From the NCBI GenBank assembly GCA_016703155.1, contig JADJCP010000001.1, forward strand, positions 434,001-498,000: a DNA stretch of 64,000 nucleotides, in the 5' to 3' direction. The translations under genes and the position numbers were made by a program. Of this stretch, positions 37,201-47,361 are shown piece after piece. A model generated the notes under the pieces. That model made no database searches. It was not told the origin of the DNA and worked only from the letters and a program-made list of their open reading frames with translations. Position 1 is the first letter of the stretch. Each line of letters opens with the position of its first letter. The stretch is from Hydrogenophilales bacterium (GTDB lineage: Bacteria > Pseudomonadota > Gammaproteobacteria > Burkholderiales > Thiobacillaceae).

Positions 37201-40200
37201 TCGGCTTCAAGGTCAAGGACGCCAAGCCGATCCCGCTGAAGGTGCTGGCGCGCGTGCCGCATTACGGCGACACCATCGCCGACCTGACCTCGACCTACAC
37301 CGGCATCGCCTACGACGTGCAGATCGGCGCGCCGCGCCTGAACGGCCCGCAACTGCAAGTCTGGGTGTGCGATACGCAATTCGGCCGGGCACAGCAATGC
37401 GGCATGAAGGACATTCCGCAAGGCCAGTTCGTCACCTTCCAGGACATCTACATGAAGGCGCTGGTCACGCCGGCGGCCGAATCGCCGCGCTACCGCTGGA
37501 CGGTAGCGCCGTCCGGGTCGTGCGGCCTGCCCGGCGCAGGCAGCGAACTGCACCTGAATTGCAGCACGACCGGCACCTACAACGTTAACCTCGAAGTCGC
37601 CGACGCCGACGGCAATAGCCTCGGCAAGGCGGAAAGCTCGGTGAGCGTCAGCGTGCGCATGGAGCAGACCAAGCCCGGCAAGGCCCCGGACACCGGCGCC
37701 GACGACAAGGTGCGCCAGGCCAGGCAGCAGCTCGACCTGGGCAAGCTGGACCAGGCCATCGAGCTCATCACCCAGGCGGTCAACCTCGACCCGAAGCACG
37801 CCGAGGCCGGCAGCCTGCGCAACCGCTGGCTGAGCGAGCGGCAGCAGGTGACGCAGCATCTGAGCGACACCCGCCAGGCCATGGAACAGGGCGATCTGGA
37901 CAAGGCCGCCGCCGCCCTGGCCAACGCCAAGCGGCTGCACCCGCGCTATCAACCGGTGATCGACGCGGAACGCGACCTGGAGGCCCGGAAGAAAGCCAGG
38001 GACGCCCAGGACAAGCGCATCGGCCAGCTCGCCGACTCGGCCAGGCAACAGATCCGCGCCGGGCAGTACGAGAGCGCCCTGACGGCACTCAACCAACTGC
38101 GCGGCCTCGACGCCGCCAAGGCCGGAACCCTGGCCAAGGAACTGGCCGGCGCCGCCAGGCAGGCCGCCAGTAGCGCCGAGCTGAAGCGCGACTTCCAGCA
38201 ATCCGGCCGGCTCTTCGCCGTCGCCAAACTGGCCGACCCCAGCGACATCGAGGCGGCGCGCGGCGTCAACAATGCGCCGGTCTACGCGCAGCGCATGAAA
38301 GAGGTGCGCGCCTGGCAAGGCGACGCGCGCGGTGCGCTCGAGCGCGGCGACTTCGATACTTCAGGCCGGCGGATCTACGACATCAAGAACTGGGAATCGA
38401 CCCTCCCCGGCCCGCTCGACAAGATCACCGTGGAACTGGAAAGCCGACACAACAAGGAATTCGCCGCCTACCAAAAGACCATGGACGATCTCAGAAACCG
38501 GGGTGAAAAAGCCATGCTCAACGGCAAGTGCGATGACGCGCGCTCGCTGGTAAACGAGGTCTCGGCGCGGCGGCCGGTCGACCAGGAACGCAAGTGGATC
38601 GACATGATGAACCGCGAACTGTCGGCCCGCGCGGGACGCGGCGAATGCGCCGGCAAAGGCGCCACGCAGGGCACCGGCACACAAGGCGTGACAACCGGCG
38701 TGACAACGGGCGGGGCGATCCGGGTCAGCGACGGCGAGAACAGCCTGAGCATGGATCAGGGCAGCGTCGAACCCGGCAAGCTCTTCAACGTGCGCTTCAC
38801 GGCCTCGCCCAGGATCTCGAAATACAGCTATGTGCCGATGGTGTCGAGTACGGCGCCGCATGGTCCCTCTACGGCGATCAATGCGGTGCGCCTGACCTCC
38901 CAGGACATCACCGGCAAGGCCGATAACACCCTGAGCTACTGGGCACCGACCACGCCTGGGAAATATGACTTGCGCTTCATCGAAGGCAGTTCGCAGAAAG
39001 AGATTCTTTCCCTGACCTTCGAGGTACGCAAAGGCGCCGCGACCGCGGGCACCACTGCCGGCGTCGCCGACACGGCATCCGGTAACTGCGCCCCGGCAAA
39101 CCTCACCCGCGCCGATATCACCGCGCGGACCTGGCGGTTCTCCAGAAGCGACGGCAAAGTCATCGCCGAGGGTATCAGACTCACCGAAGCCGGCAGGATG
39201 CAGGGGTACTACCACCAGAACGAGGACAACTGGGTTCAGGAAAGCGGCGTACTGGTGTTCCGCAATCCCGCCTATCAAACGGTTACCCGCTTCACCGGCT
39301 GCGCCAGCCAGGATGGTCGGCTGACCCTGAGCGGCACATTCCTGCTGGACAAACGCATCCAGCACCTCCTCACCGAGGTGGCGCGGGATACGGCGCCGAA
39401 TGGCAACGCCTCGGGCGTGCCGATCCAGGGCGGGCGCGACTACACCAGCCCGGACATCGGCACCGGCAAGACGGTCGAGATACCCACCCCGCCGCCACCC
39501 GTGGGTGCCGGCTATGTTCGCGTCGAGGCCTGCGTCGATGGCAGCGACTGGCTGCGCATCGACAATGGCCGCCTGGTCCACGAGCACCGCGCCTTCAGCC
39601 AGATCGGCACGCATCCGGGGTGCCCGGCGACCCATCTGGTAGCCGGCGGCGGCCTGCTGGTGAATGGCCGCAAGGTCGGCCTGAGTCAGTTGCCCTGGCC
39701 GGTGGGCATCGCCAGCCTGGGTCGTTACGAGGTTGAGCTGGCGCGCGGCACCACGCGCCTGGACGGCAAGAAAGGTCTGTTGCTCGACGACGAAGGACCG
39801 GGCGGACCGTCGGTGTATGCCGTGCGGCTCTATCCGGGTGCCGGCGGCGGCGGCGCCAGCCCACCGACCACCCCGGCGAAACCGGTGGTCAGCTTCGATA
39901 ACGGCAACATCGGCGGCGTCGGCAACGGGCCGCGCCAGCCGACGACCTTTACCCTGAACGAGCCGCGCATCCTGGCCCTGATCCAGGACTATCACTGGAA
40001 CGATGCGCGCGGTAAACCGCCAGGGAACATCGGCCTCAGGGACGCGCAAGGCCGGAGTTACGGCCCCTGGGGCGCCCAGGGCAGCCCCGGCCAAGGCGGC
40101 GTTCCGAATGCCTACTGGACGGCCCGGCCGATGGTGGCCCTGCCCGCCGGCACCTACACGGTGATCGACTCCGACCCGGCCAGCTGGGCGCAGAACAGCC

Positions 40201-40823
40201 AGTCCGGCTATCGCGGCTTCACGCGCGTCGAAACCCTGCCGCTAGGCACGGACGACGCTGGCGGGCGCGACTACACCAGCCAGCCGATCCAGGGCGATCC
40301 CGCGGGGGCCTTCGGCATCCCGAAGCCTTCCGCCAAAACGCTGTTCGAGATCGGCAACGTCGGCGGCGTCGAAAACAATCCGAGCAAAGCCAGCAAGTTC
40401 GAGCTCGACGGCGCCCATGTCATCACCCTGATCCAGACCTATCACTGGAACAACGGGCGCGGCGCCATGCCCGGCAGCATCGCCCTGCGCTGCCGAGACA
40501 AGCAGACCTACGGCCCCTGGCCGGCGACCGGCAGTCCGGGCCAGGGCGGCGTGGCCAATGCCTACTGGACGGCGCGACCGAACGTCGCCATCCCGGCCAC
40601 GACTTGCGCCATCGTCGATTCCGATCCGGCCACCTGGGCGCACAACGCCGAGTCGGGGTCTCGCGGCTTTGCACGCGTCGAAGGCTATGCCCAGGGTGGC
40701 GCGGCGGTCACCAGCCAATCGACCAGTCCCGTCGATCCGGCGCTGGGCAAGCTGGACAGCGGTCTGCAAAAGGTGGATGACACCCTGAATAAACTCAACA
40801 AGATCCTGGATCTATTCAAATGA
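31248..40823 (+). CDS. giant secreted multidomain protein 2 (about 3,190 residues, two frameshifts)
   Basis: GTG start at 31248 with GGAGG 6 nt upstream, then a signal peptide. Frames must be joined near 31700 and near 32745 (a lost GC pair in GCGCGC). In order: Ig-like domain (31330-31550); a region with GSWPGATDPDASMDVDYTIFG and DFDIVV that recalls a nucleotidyltransferase core (31985-32260); long helical region (32500-34850); PKD-like domains (34860-35460); a cysteine-rich domain with about ten Cys (35690-36040); more PKD/Ig-like domains (36290-37660); TPR-like helices (37700-38400); a lipocalin-like segment (39100-39370); an NPCBM-like segment (39510-39840); two tandem 'YHWN' domains (39890-40240 and 40340-40700); and tail DTLNKLNKILDLFK. 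Probably periplasmic or surface-exposed. I do not recognise the family; no enzymatic role is claimed. Confidence 0.75.
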
Positions 40824-41344
40824 ACGGACTTCGCATCGGTTTCGTAAAAGCGCGGGCCTGTGCGCTTGGCTTGGTCTTCGGCGTACTCGCCGCGGCGTTA
40901 GGCGCCCAGGCCGACATGCCGGCGCGCAACATCGAATATGCCGACATCGACGCCCTGCAAGCCTTGGTGCTGGCTTACTTCGGCCCATGCCAGGCGTCCG
41001 GTTTCGCCGCCGCCCTGGCGCGGACCCGCGACGACAGCTGCATGGCGCGCGCGGACTCGACGCGTCATCGCTGCCTGGGAAGTGACAACGCGCTCCAGCG
41101 CGAACTGGCCCGCCTGATCGACGAGTCCGGTCGCGCCAAGGCAGCGGGCATCGAGGAATTCCTGGAGCACATCAATCAGGGCAAGTTATTGCGCGGCCAT
41201 CTGATCGCGCGACATGGCGGCGACTACGAGACCGTCATGAGCCTGGATGTCGAGGCCGACAGCGGCCGACGCTACCTGGTCGCCCGGCATCGCTTCGGCG
41301 ACGGCCGGATCGCCACATGGCGCTATCCGCTCGCGGGGAGATGA
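40820..41344 (+). CDS. small exported protein downstream of giant protein 2
   Basis: 174 residues; the ATG overlaps the stop of the giant gene by 4 nt, so it is translationally coupled. A signal peptide ends near ALGAQADMP. The mature part is mostly helical with a few Cys (CQASG, DDSCMAR, RCLGS) and a beta-rich end (YLVARHRFGDGRIATWRYPL). No family recognised. Coupling suggests it acts with or helps export the giant protein. Confidence 0.75.
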   Translation: MNGLRIGFVKARACALGLVFGVLAAALGAQADMPARNIEYADIDALQALVLAYFGPCQASGFAAALARTRDDSCMARADSTRHRCLGSDNALQRELARLIDESGRAKAAGIEEFLEHINQGKLLRGHLIARHGGDYETVMSLDVEADSGRRYLVARHRFGDGRIATWRYPLAGR

Positions 41345-41398
41345 AGGCATGCCAGGCATCCTGACAACCGGCGATTCCAACACCTTCATGGACCCGAG

Positions 41399-42391
41399 AT
41401 GACCGACAGCAAACCCACCGACCTCGCCTGGGAGACCGACCTCCCGCTACTCTCCCGCCGCATGCTGACGCAATGGACCCTGGCGATGCTGGCGACGGCA
41501 TTGGTCATGGCCGTGCTGCTCGGCATCGTTTTTCTGGCCCAGAAGGAATGGGACGCGTTGCTGCCCATGCTGGCGATGATCGGCGCCGTTACCGCCGGCC
41601 TGTGGCTGCTCGGCATCCTCATCATGGCACTGCTGTTTCGCGGCAAATACCGGGTGCGTTACACCCTTTCCAACCAGGGGATACGCTGCGACACCATCGA
41701 CAGCGTGGCGAAAAGATCCAATCGTCTGGCCATCGTCGTCGGCGTCCTGGCGCGTAGCCCCCAGGCGGTCGGCGCCGGCCTGATCGGCGTCTCGCGCGAG
41801 TCCGAGGAGGCGCGCTGGTCCGGGGCTTTCAAGGCCGTCTACGAGCCCGGCAAGCAGTGCATCTCGCTGCGCAATGCCTGGCGTACCTTGCTCTGGGTGC
41901 AATGCACGCCGGAGAACTACGCCGAGGTGGCGAGCGCCATCGAAGGCCACATGAAGCGGCACAAGACGGAAAAGCGTACCTCCGGAAAATCGCCGGTACC
42001 GGCCTATCTCGGCCGCACCGCGCTGGTTCTTGCGGCCAGTTTTCCCCTCTTCCCGCTGGCCGAGGAATTCGACACCGGCCTGTTCCTGCCCATCTTCATC
42101 CTGTGCTTCGCCCTGGCCACGGTCTGGCTGATCAACCTGTTCGGCTGGGTGGTTATCGGCGGCCTGATCGTCCAGGCCGGCCTGGTGGCTCTGAATCAGA
42201 TGGAAGTGCGCGAGTCCTGGCTGCACAAGGGCGAGTTCTACCGCGCCTGGGAAGTCCTGGGCGGCGACGACATCAGTCTGCTTCTCGTCGCCGGCATCGG
42301 CGCCGGGGTGCTGGTCTGGCTGTCGCTCCAGGCCTTGCGCGGACGCTGGCTGGCGGCGCTGCTGGAAGGCTACAAGGACATGGGCGCGTGA
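41399..42391 (+). CDS. polytopic inner-membrane protein of unknown function
   Basis: 330 residues, 54 nt after the small exported protein. Two N-terminal helices (about 26-46 and 56-78) are followed by a soluble segment (about 85-195) that resembles a bacterial PH-like sandwich (YRVRYTLSNQGIRCDTID, and a W-rich GAFKAVYEPGKQCISLRNAWR), then four more helices (about 203-310). Likely the last gene of the giant-protein-2 unit. Role unknown; a membrane platform for the secreted partner is conceivable but unproven. Confidence 0.75.
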   Translation: MTDSKPTDLAWETDLPLLSRRMLTQWTLAMLATALVMAVLLGIVFLAQKEWDALLPMLAMIGAVTAGLWLLGILIMALLFRGKYRVRYTLSNQGIRCDTIDSVAKRSNRLAIVVGVLARSPQAVGAGLIGVSRESEEARWSGAFKAVYEPGKQCISLRNAWRTLLWVQCTPENYAEVASAIEGHMKRHKTEKRTSGKSPVPAYLGRTALVLAASFPLFPLAEEFDTGLFLPIFILCFALATVWLINLFGWVVIGGLIVQAGLVALNQMEVRESWLHKGEFYRAWEVLGGDDISLLLVAGIGAGVLVWLSLQALRGRWLAALLEGYKDMGA

Positions 42392-42472
42392 ACTTCGAAG
42401 CCGCTACGACTGCTTGAAATCGCGGCAGCCGCGAGTGGGCCCATGGCGATTTGTGCAACGTTTCCTTGGGCT

Positions 42473-43117
42473 TTATGACGCCACGCGATGGAGCGCGCCC
42501 AGATCCTCTTTGAGGATATGACGCGCCAGGACTTCCCCAGCGATGAAATTGAACAGGTCGCCAGCATCCAGCTGATCGTGATGGAAGCGCTCGGCGAGTT
42601 CCTTGCTGCGCGCCAGCAGCGTGCCGTGCGCGACACGATGCTCCGCCGCGCCGGGATGATGCGCTTGATCCATCAAGGCCTCTTCCGTCGAAAAATGCTG
42701 CGCCACTTTCTCGACCAGCTCGTCGAACAGCAGCTCGACATCCAGCTTGCTCTCGCCGCCCATGATCGCGTTCAGCAAGGTATTCCCCAGGGCGAAAAGG
42801 TTGCGATGCTGAGCGTCGATGGCCGGATTGCCGCACTCGTATTCCTTGCGCCAGACGAGCTGAACAAACTGGCTTTGCAGAATCGATTCTTTCTTTTGCG
42901 CGGCTTTCCACAGCCGCTGTTCTTCCCGAAGCCGCGCGAGATGCCGATGTCGCCGGCGCATGTTCCAGACGATCACACCCGCCGAGACCAGCATGATGCT
43001 GCTGAAGGCACCCCAAAGGTTGCGCAAGCCCAATCCCACGAGCACACCCGACCCCACGTACAGGTAGGGCAGAACCTCATAGATCCATCTGGTCCGCTTG
43101 CTTGTCGGTGTTGCCAT
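42473..43117 (-). CDS. membrane-anchored bacteriohemerythrin
   Basis: 214 residues. Two hydrophobic helices (about 13-52) form a hairpin anchor, followed by a hemerythrin domain with a di-iron O2-binding four-helix bundle. Ligand-type residues appear in order: DAQHRNLF, HFSTEEALM, HHPGAAEHRVAH and VLARHILKED, which fits the hemerythrin H...HxxxE...H...HxxxD pattern. It may sense or deliver O2. It is convergent with the membrane-protein gene at 41399-42391 and has no obvious operon partner. Confidence 0.87.
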   Translation of the reverse strand: MATPTSKRTRWIYEVLPYLYVGSGVLVGLGLRNLWGAFSSIMLVSAGVIVWNMRRRHRHLARLREEQRLWKAAQKKESILQSQFVQLVWRKEYECGNPAIDAQHRNLFALGNTLLNAIMGGESKLDVELLFDELVEKVAQHFSTEEALMDQAHHPGAAEHRVAHGTLLARSKELAERFHHDQLDAGDLFNFIAGEVLARHILKEDLGALHRVAS

Positions 43118-43291
43118 AGACCTGCACCCTTTCCATCGGCCTGTTATGTGACCTGCGTGTGCCGAGTTTCACCCCGAAACGGGCGAGGCATCAAGGCAAA
43201 CACGCATGCTTGATATGCCCTCAGCATGGCACAATTTTATTATTCCGGTACTCCAAACCCGACTTCGGGCACGTCGATCGATTGCCCCGTT

Positions 43292-44068
43292 TCAGAAGTG
43301 CACGGTCAAGCCCAGTGTCGCCGCGGTCGAGGTTGCCGGGCCATCGTCGAAATCTCGACTCAGCCCGACGCTGATGTCCAGTGCGTCGCTCGGCGCATGG
43401 ACCATGCCCAGCCCGAGGTAACCCATGGCGGCATCCTGGGTGCGGTCCGGGTTGGTTTGCAGACCCAGTTCGGCGCCAAGTTTCCAGCCGTCGGCCACTG
43501 CCCAGACCGGTGCGATGGACATGCGGTAGGTCGTCTTGCGGTCGGTATTGCCGGCATCGGCGAAATTACCGCGATCCACACCGATATTGAGATGAATCTC
43601 CCCAAATCCGGTCTCCTTTGTGAGGATCAGGCTCAGTCCACAGGAGGTCTCGCCATTGCCCAGACCGTCGGCCTCGTCATCCTCCGAAACCGGCAGCAGG
43701 ATCTCCGGTTTGAGCGCCAGGCTGAGCTTGCTCGAAGTATCCTCGAAGAAGCGCCATTTGCCGCCGATAGCGACGTTGCTCCAGCCATCGACGGGATCGG
43801 TCGCGCGAGCCACGCCGACGAACAGATCGAGATTGTCTGCCAGGCCATAGGTGTAGGTGATCGGCAAGGCACGCGCGACTTCGGACACACCGGCCAGTTC
43901 GCTGCGCGCCCAATCGTAACCCACCTCGAACTGATGACCGCCGGCGCCTTGGGTGCCGGTGTCGTCGGTGGCGAAGGGGTGGTAGGCATGGGCGGCATGG
44001 GGTAGAAGCGCCGCCACGGCGGCAACGAGAAGCAGATACATAGGCTGGGCGGTTCGGCGGGGCGACAT
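43292..44068 (-). CDS. outer-membrane beta-barrel-like protein (transporter/MetA-type fold)
   Basis: 258 residues. Signal peptide ending near AHAYHPFATDDTG, followed by alternating amphipathic strands with a C-terminal Phe (GLTVHF), the usual outer-membrane barrel ending. The start HPFATDDTGTQG resembles the family annotated as 'putative MetA-pathway of phenol degradation', which groups outer-membrane channels without a proven substrate. It lies 35 nt upstream of nothing coupled; mog is separated by 35 nt on the same strand, upstream. Confidence 0.75.
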   Translation of the reverse strand: MSPRRTAQPMYLLLVAAVAALLPHAAHAYHPFATDDTGTQGAGGHQFEVGYDWARSELAGVSEVARALPITYTYGLADNLDLFVGVARATDPVDGWSNVAIGGKWRFFEDTSSKLSLALKPEILLPVSEDDEADGLGNGETSCGLSLILTKETGFGEIHLNIGVDRGNFADAGNTDRKTTYRMSIAPVWAVADGWKLGAELGLQTNPDRTQDAAMGYLGLGMVHAPSDALDISVGLSRDFDDGPATSTAATLGLTVHF

Positions 44069-44103
44069 GAGGGGGCTCCTGTGTCTATCGGGTGGGTCGG
44101 TGC

Positions 44104-44667
44104 TCAGTGCTCAGGCTGAAATGCCTGGGCTGGCCTCGATGCTGATTTCGGCCGAAAGGCCTGGATGACCTCTTGCCGCGTTTCCAGATACGGCCCGCCG
44201 ATCAGGTCGATGCAATAGGGCACGGCGGCGAAGACGCCGTCCAGGGTCTCCTTGATGGCCTTGGGCTGACCGGGCAGGTTGAGTATCAGGCATGGGCCCC
44301 GAACGACGCCGACCTGCCGGGAGAGGATGGCGGTCGGCACATACTTCAGGCTCACCGCGCGCATTTGCTCGCCGAAACCGGGCAGTTCCTTGTCGGCGAC
44401 CGCCAGGGTCGCCTCGGGGGTGACATCGCGCGGCGCCGGGCCGGTGCCGCCGGTGGTCAGAACCAGGCAGCATTCCGCCGACAGTTCGATCAACGTCGCC
44501 TCGATGTCGGCTTGCTCGTCCGGGATCAAACGCTCGACGAAGTCGAGCGGATTATGCAGGGCGCCGTTCAGCCATTCCTTCAGCGCGGGCAGGCCCTTGT
44601 CTTCATAAATGCCTCGGCTGGCTCGGTCGCTGATAGATACGATGCCGATCTTGGCTGCCTGGTACAT
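44104..44667 (-). CDS. mog: molybdopterin adenylyltransferase
   Basis: 187 residues. MogA adenylylates molybdopterin before Mo insertion (cytoplasm). The N-terminus KIGIVSISDRASRGIYEDKG, the LVLTTGGTGPAPRDVTPEAT motif and the GPCLILNLPGQPKAIKETL region are typical of the MogA/MoaB fold. Length is slightly under the usual MogA size, with a poorly conserved tail. Its promoter region (44668-44733) is shared with the divergent thioredoxin-fold gene. Confidence 0.93.
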   Translation of the reverse strand: MYQAAKIGIVSISDRASRGIYEDKGLPALKEWLNGALHNPLDFVERLIPDEQADIEATLIELSAECCLVLTTGGTGPAPRDVTPEATLAVADKELPGFGEQMRAVSLKYVPTAILSRQVGVVRGPCLILNLPGQPKAIKETLDGVFAAVPYCIDLIGGPYLETRQEVIQAFRPKSASRPAQAFQPEH

Positions 44668-44733
44668 GTATCGGGTTTCCTTGTGGGTCTATTGGTTCGA
44701 TGATGCGAAGCATCGTTCACTGGAGGCCAAAGC

Positions 44734-45233
44734 ATGGCTCGCCTGCGTGTTTATCACGTTCTGTTCTGGATTGCATTGATGGCGGCGCGTCCCACCCTGG
44801 CCGATCCGCCCGCCGGCTATGATTTTGTCGATTTCAACACCGGGCTGGCGCGCGCACAAGCGGCGAACAAACCGATTTTCATCTACTTTGGCCGCTATGG
44901 CTGCGCCTGGTGCGATCACGTCAACCACAAGACTTTTCCAACACCGAACTAAGAAAACTCTACAGCGACAACTATGTCCTGGTCTATGTCGACGCCGAAG
45001 GCAGCCGGCGCCTGCGACTGGCGACGGGCGAGCGTCTCACCGAGGGCGAATACGGCGCCCGGCTCGGCGCGTATGCGACGCCGCTGTTCGTCTACCTGAC
45101 GCCCGAAGGTCGCCAGGTAGCGAAGATTCCCGGTTTCAAAACGGTCGAGGATTTCCGCGATTACGACCGCTATGTGCGCGACAAACATTACGAGCGGCAA
45201 ACCCTGCTGGAATTTCTCGGGAACCGGAAATGA
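44734..45233 (+). CDS. periplasmic thioredoxin-fold protein, apparent one-base frameshift
   Basis: About 166 residues if repaired. A signal peptide ends near PTLADPPAG. The active site YFGRYGCAWCDHV has the thioredoxin-type CxxC. The frame then breaks at about 44938: the T-run in AAGACTTTTCC seems one base short, and the next frame continues with FSNTELRKLYSDNYVLVYVD. A cis-Pro loop (ATPLFVYL) and the rest of a thioredoxin-like fold follow, to the stop at 45233. It resembles SoxW/DUF255-like periplasmic thioredoxins. The stop overlaps the start of the next gene by 4 nt. Confidence 0.8.
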
Positions 45234-46420
45234 AGGGGGCGCTCGTCTGTCTGGTCGTGCTCGCCGCACCCTGGGCTGAGGCTCAATGGCGCTTCGAGCC
45301 GGCGCTGGATGTCGCCATGCGGACACCGGCGTTCCATCACCTCTCGGCCTCCGGGCGCAAGGCGCTGGCGCTTTCCGAGGGACATGTCGGCCTTGCCTGG
45401 GAGGACGATCACAGCGGCACGCCACGCTGCTACCTCGCCATCAAGGCACCGGGCAGCGCCGGCTTCACGACCCGCGAACTCGGCCAGGGCGAATGTTACG
45501 ACCCGGCACTCGCGGCCATGGCCAACGGCCGTTTCGCGACCATCCGCGAGGAATCCGGCGGGGTCATGGCCGCGCTTGCCGATACCGCGACCATCGGCCC
45601 GAGCCTGATACTGGCCCCCGCGGGTGGGCAAGGCAGCCTGACCTGGCATCCGACGCTGGGTTTGCAAGCCGCCTGGAGCCAGCCGGATGGGCGTTGGCGC
45701 CGAGTCCGGCTGGCGCGCTTGGCGAGTGCCGGGATGGCCCTGAGTGTCCTGGCCAATGCCTCCGCCGATCCGAAACCGCTCACCGATGACCAGCTCTACC
45801 CGACCCTGGCGAGCAGTGCCAGCGGTCATTTCCTAGTCTGGGAAGATCGCCGGCATGGACACACCGTCGTCTATGCCAGCCGCAGTAACGATGCCCTGTC
45901 CTGGGCAGCGCCGTATCGGATCAGCCAGAACCCGACCGGCAAGTCGGAAAACAATCTGGGCCGGGGTACCGGGGCGATGCGCCCGGCCCTGACCGCCTTT
46001 GGCGCCGACAGCCTGGCCGCCGTCTGGCTGGATAAACGCGACTTTCTTTCGGGATATGACGTCTACGCCGCGCTGAGCGACGATGGCGGCATCAGCTTTG
46101 GCAAAAACCTCAAAGTCCAGGACAGCTTCGGCGACGCCATTGCCCAATGGCATGCCGGCGTCGCCGGAAACACACACGGTGACCTGGCGGTCGCCTGGGA
46201 CGACGAACGCGACGGCAGCGCCGACGTCTGGCTCACCTGGCCGACGCCCGCGGGATTCGCCGAAAACGTCGCCCCCGGCCCGGCGGCCGGACCGGGAAAT
46301 CAAGCCGACCCGGTCGTCGCCCTCGACGCGCAGGGCAATCTGCACATGGCCTGGATCGAACGCGACCCGGAAGGCCGCTCGCGCTTACGCTACAGCCGGG
46401 GCCGGCCAGTCAGCCGATAG
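45230..46420 (+). CDS. exported beta-propeller protein with sialidase-type (BNR/Asp-box) repeats
   Basis: 396 residues from the ATG at 45230, overlapping the thioredoxin-fold gene. A short signal peptide ends near WAEAQW. The repeated pattern 'LAWEDDHSG', 'LVWEDRRHG', 'AVWLDKRD', 'VAWDDERDG', 'MAWIERDPEG' and the Asp-box-like SDDGGISF point to a six-bladed propeller. Family members include sialidases, but the catalytic Arg triad is not evident, so it may only bind. Coupling to a thioredoxin-fold protein suggests shared periplasmic work. Confidence 0.72.
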   Translation: MKGALVCLVVLAAPWAEAQWRFEPALDVAMRTPAFHHLSASGRKALALSEGHVGLAWEDDHSGTPRCYLAIKAPGSAGFTTRELGQGECYDPALAAMANGRFATIREESGGVMAALADTATIGPSLILAPAGGQGSLTWHPTLGLQAAWSQPDGRWRRVRLARLASAGMALSVLANASADPKPLTDDQLYPTLASSASGHFLVWEDRRHGHTVVYASRSNDALSWAAPYRISQNPTGKSENNLGRGTGAMRPALTAFGADSLAAVWLDKRDFLSGYDVYAALSDDGGISFGKNLKVQDSFGDAIAQWHAGVAGNTHGDLAVAWDDERDGSADVWLTWPTPAGFAENVAPGPAAGPGNQADPVVALDAQGNLHMAWIERDPEGRSRLRYSRGRPVSR

Positions 46421-46483
46421 GGCTGTTCTCGGACAGCGGGTTTCGTTACAGTCGCGCAAACCCCTGCCTGGAGGGCTAGGCGC

Positions 46484-47338
46484 ATGAAATGGCACACGTG
46501 GTGGCGCGAAAATCAATGGGCCGCGTACCTGGAGCACATGGAGTTGCCCGTTCGGGCAAGCAGTAAACAGGCGCTGCGCGATCTTGAGGCCAGCCGTGGC
46601 GACCTGCTCGCTGCCAGTGAATTGGCCGATCTGCTGCTCGACGACCCGCTGTTCGCCCTGCGTCTGCTGAAGGATGCCAACCAGCGTCTGCCCAGACGAC
46701 TCGCCCGCGACATCACCACCCCGCTGGGTGTCGTCATGGCGCTCGGCACCGAACAATTTCGCCATCAACTGGACGCCGCCCCCGAGGTCGACACCTCGAA
46801 TACCGGCTTGCTCAAATGCGAAAGCCGCGCTGTCCTCTCGGCCCGCATCGCCATGTCGCTGGCCGGCCTGCACTTCGATCTCGACCCCGGCGAACTGGCC
46901 CTGGCGACCTTGCTTTCGAACGCCGGTGAACTGGAGCTCTGGGCCTTTGCCGGGGAGCTGCCACAGGCCGCGCGCGACGAGCTGGCGAGCGGTCGCGCCC
47001 AGCGCAGCGATCAAGCCCAGCTACAGGCCTGCGGCTTCGCCTTCAAGAACTTGACCTTGCTACTGATCGAACACTGGAATCTGCCGCCCCTGATCCGCCA
47101 GTTGATACGCGGGGACGAAGGCCAGCGCGCCCAGCTCGCGCGCCTGTCGCGCGACATGGCCCGGCACATCAGCCACGGTCACCGCGACCCGGCCCTGCCC
47201 GACGACGTCCGGATCGCCGCGCGGCTGACGCATGCCCGGCCGGAAACCGTGATCCAGGCCCTGCCGCGCCTCGACGAGGCCGACAAGGCGGCGCTCACGC
47301 AGGCCATGAACGCGCCGGGCGGGAACGCAGACGCGTAA
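46484..47338 (+). CDS. HDOD-domain protein
   Basis: 284 residues. The region from about residue 25 to 220 shows the HDOD pattern: ELADLLLDDPLFALRLLKDANQR, DITTPLGVVMALGTEQFR, then helices containing LATLLSNAGELELWAF. HDOD domains look like HD phosphohydrolases without the metal residues and act in signalling. No output domain is attached. It is convergent with the sulfotransferase-like gene, 23 nt away. Confidence 0.78.
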   Translation: MKWHTWWRENQWAAYLEHMELPVRASSKQALRDLEASRGDLLAASELADLLLDDPLFALRLLKDANQRLPRRLARDITTPLGVVMALGTEQFRHQLDAAPEVDTSNTGLLKCESRAVLSARIAMSLAGLHFDLDPGELALATLLSNAGELELWAFAGELPQAARDELASGRAQRSDQAQLQACGFAFKNLTLLLIEHWNLPPLIRQLIRGDEGQRAQLARLSRDMARHISHGHRDPALPDDVRIAARLTHARPETVIQALPRLDEADKAALTQAMNAPGGNADA

Positions 47339-47361
47339 GCCCGCGCGGACATGACGCGTTT

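Noticed and set aside
45230..46420. Propeller protein called a sialidase
   Set aside because: Asp-box-like repeats are present but the catalytic Arg residues and Tyr/Glu pair could not be identified.
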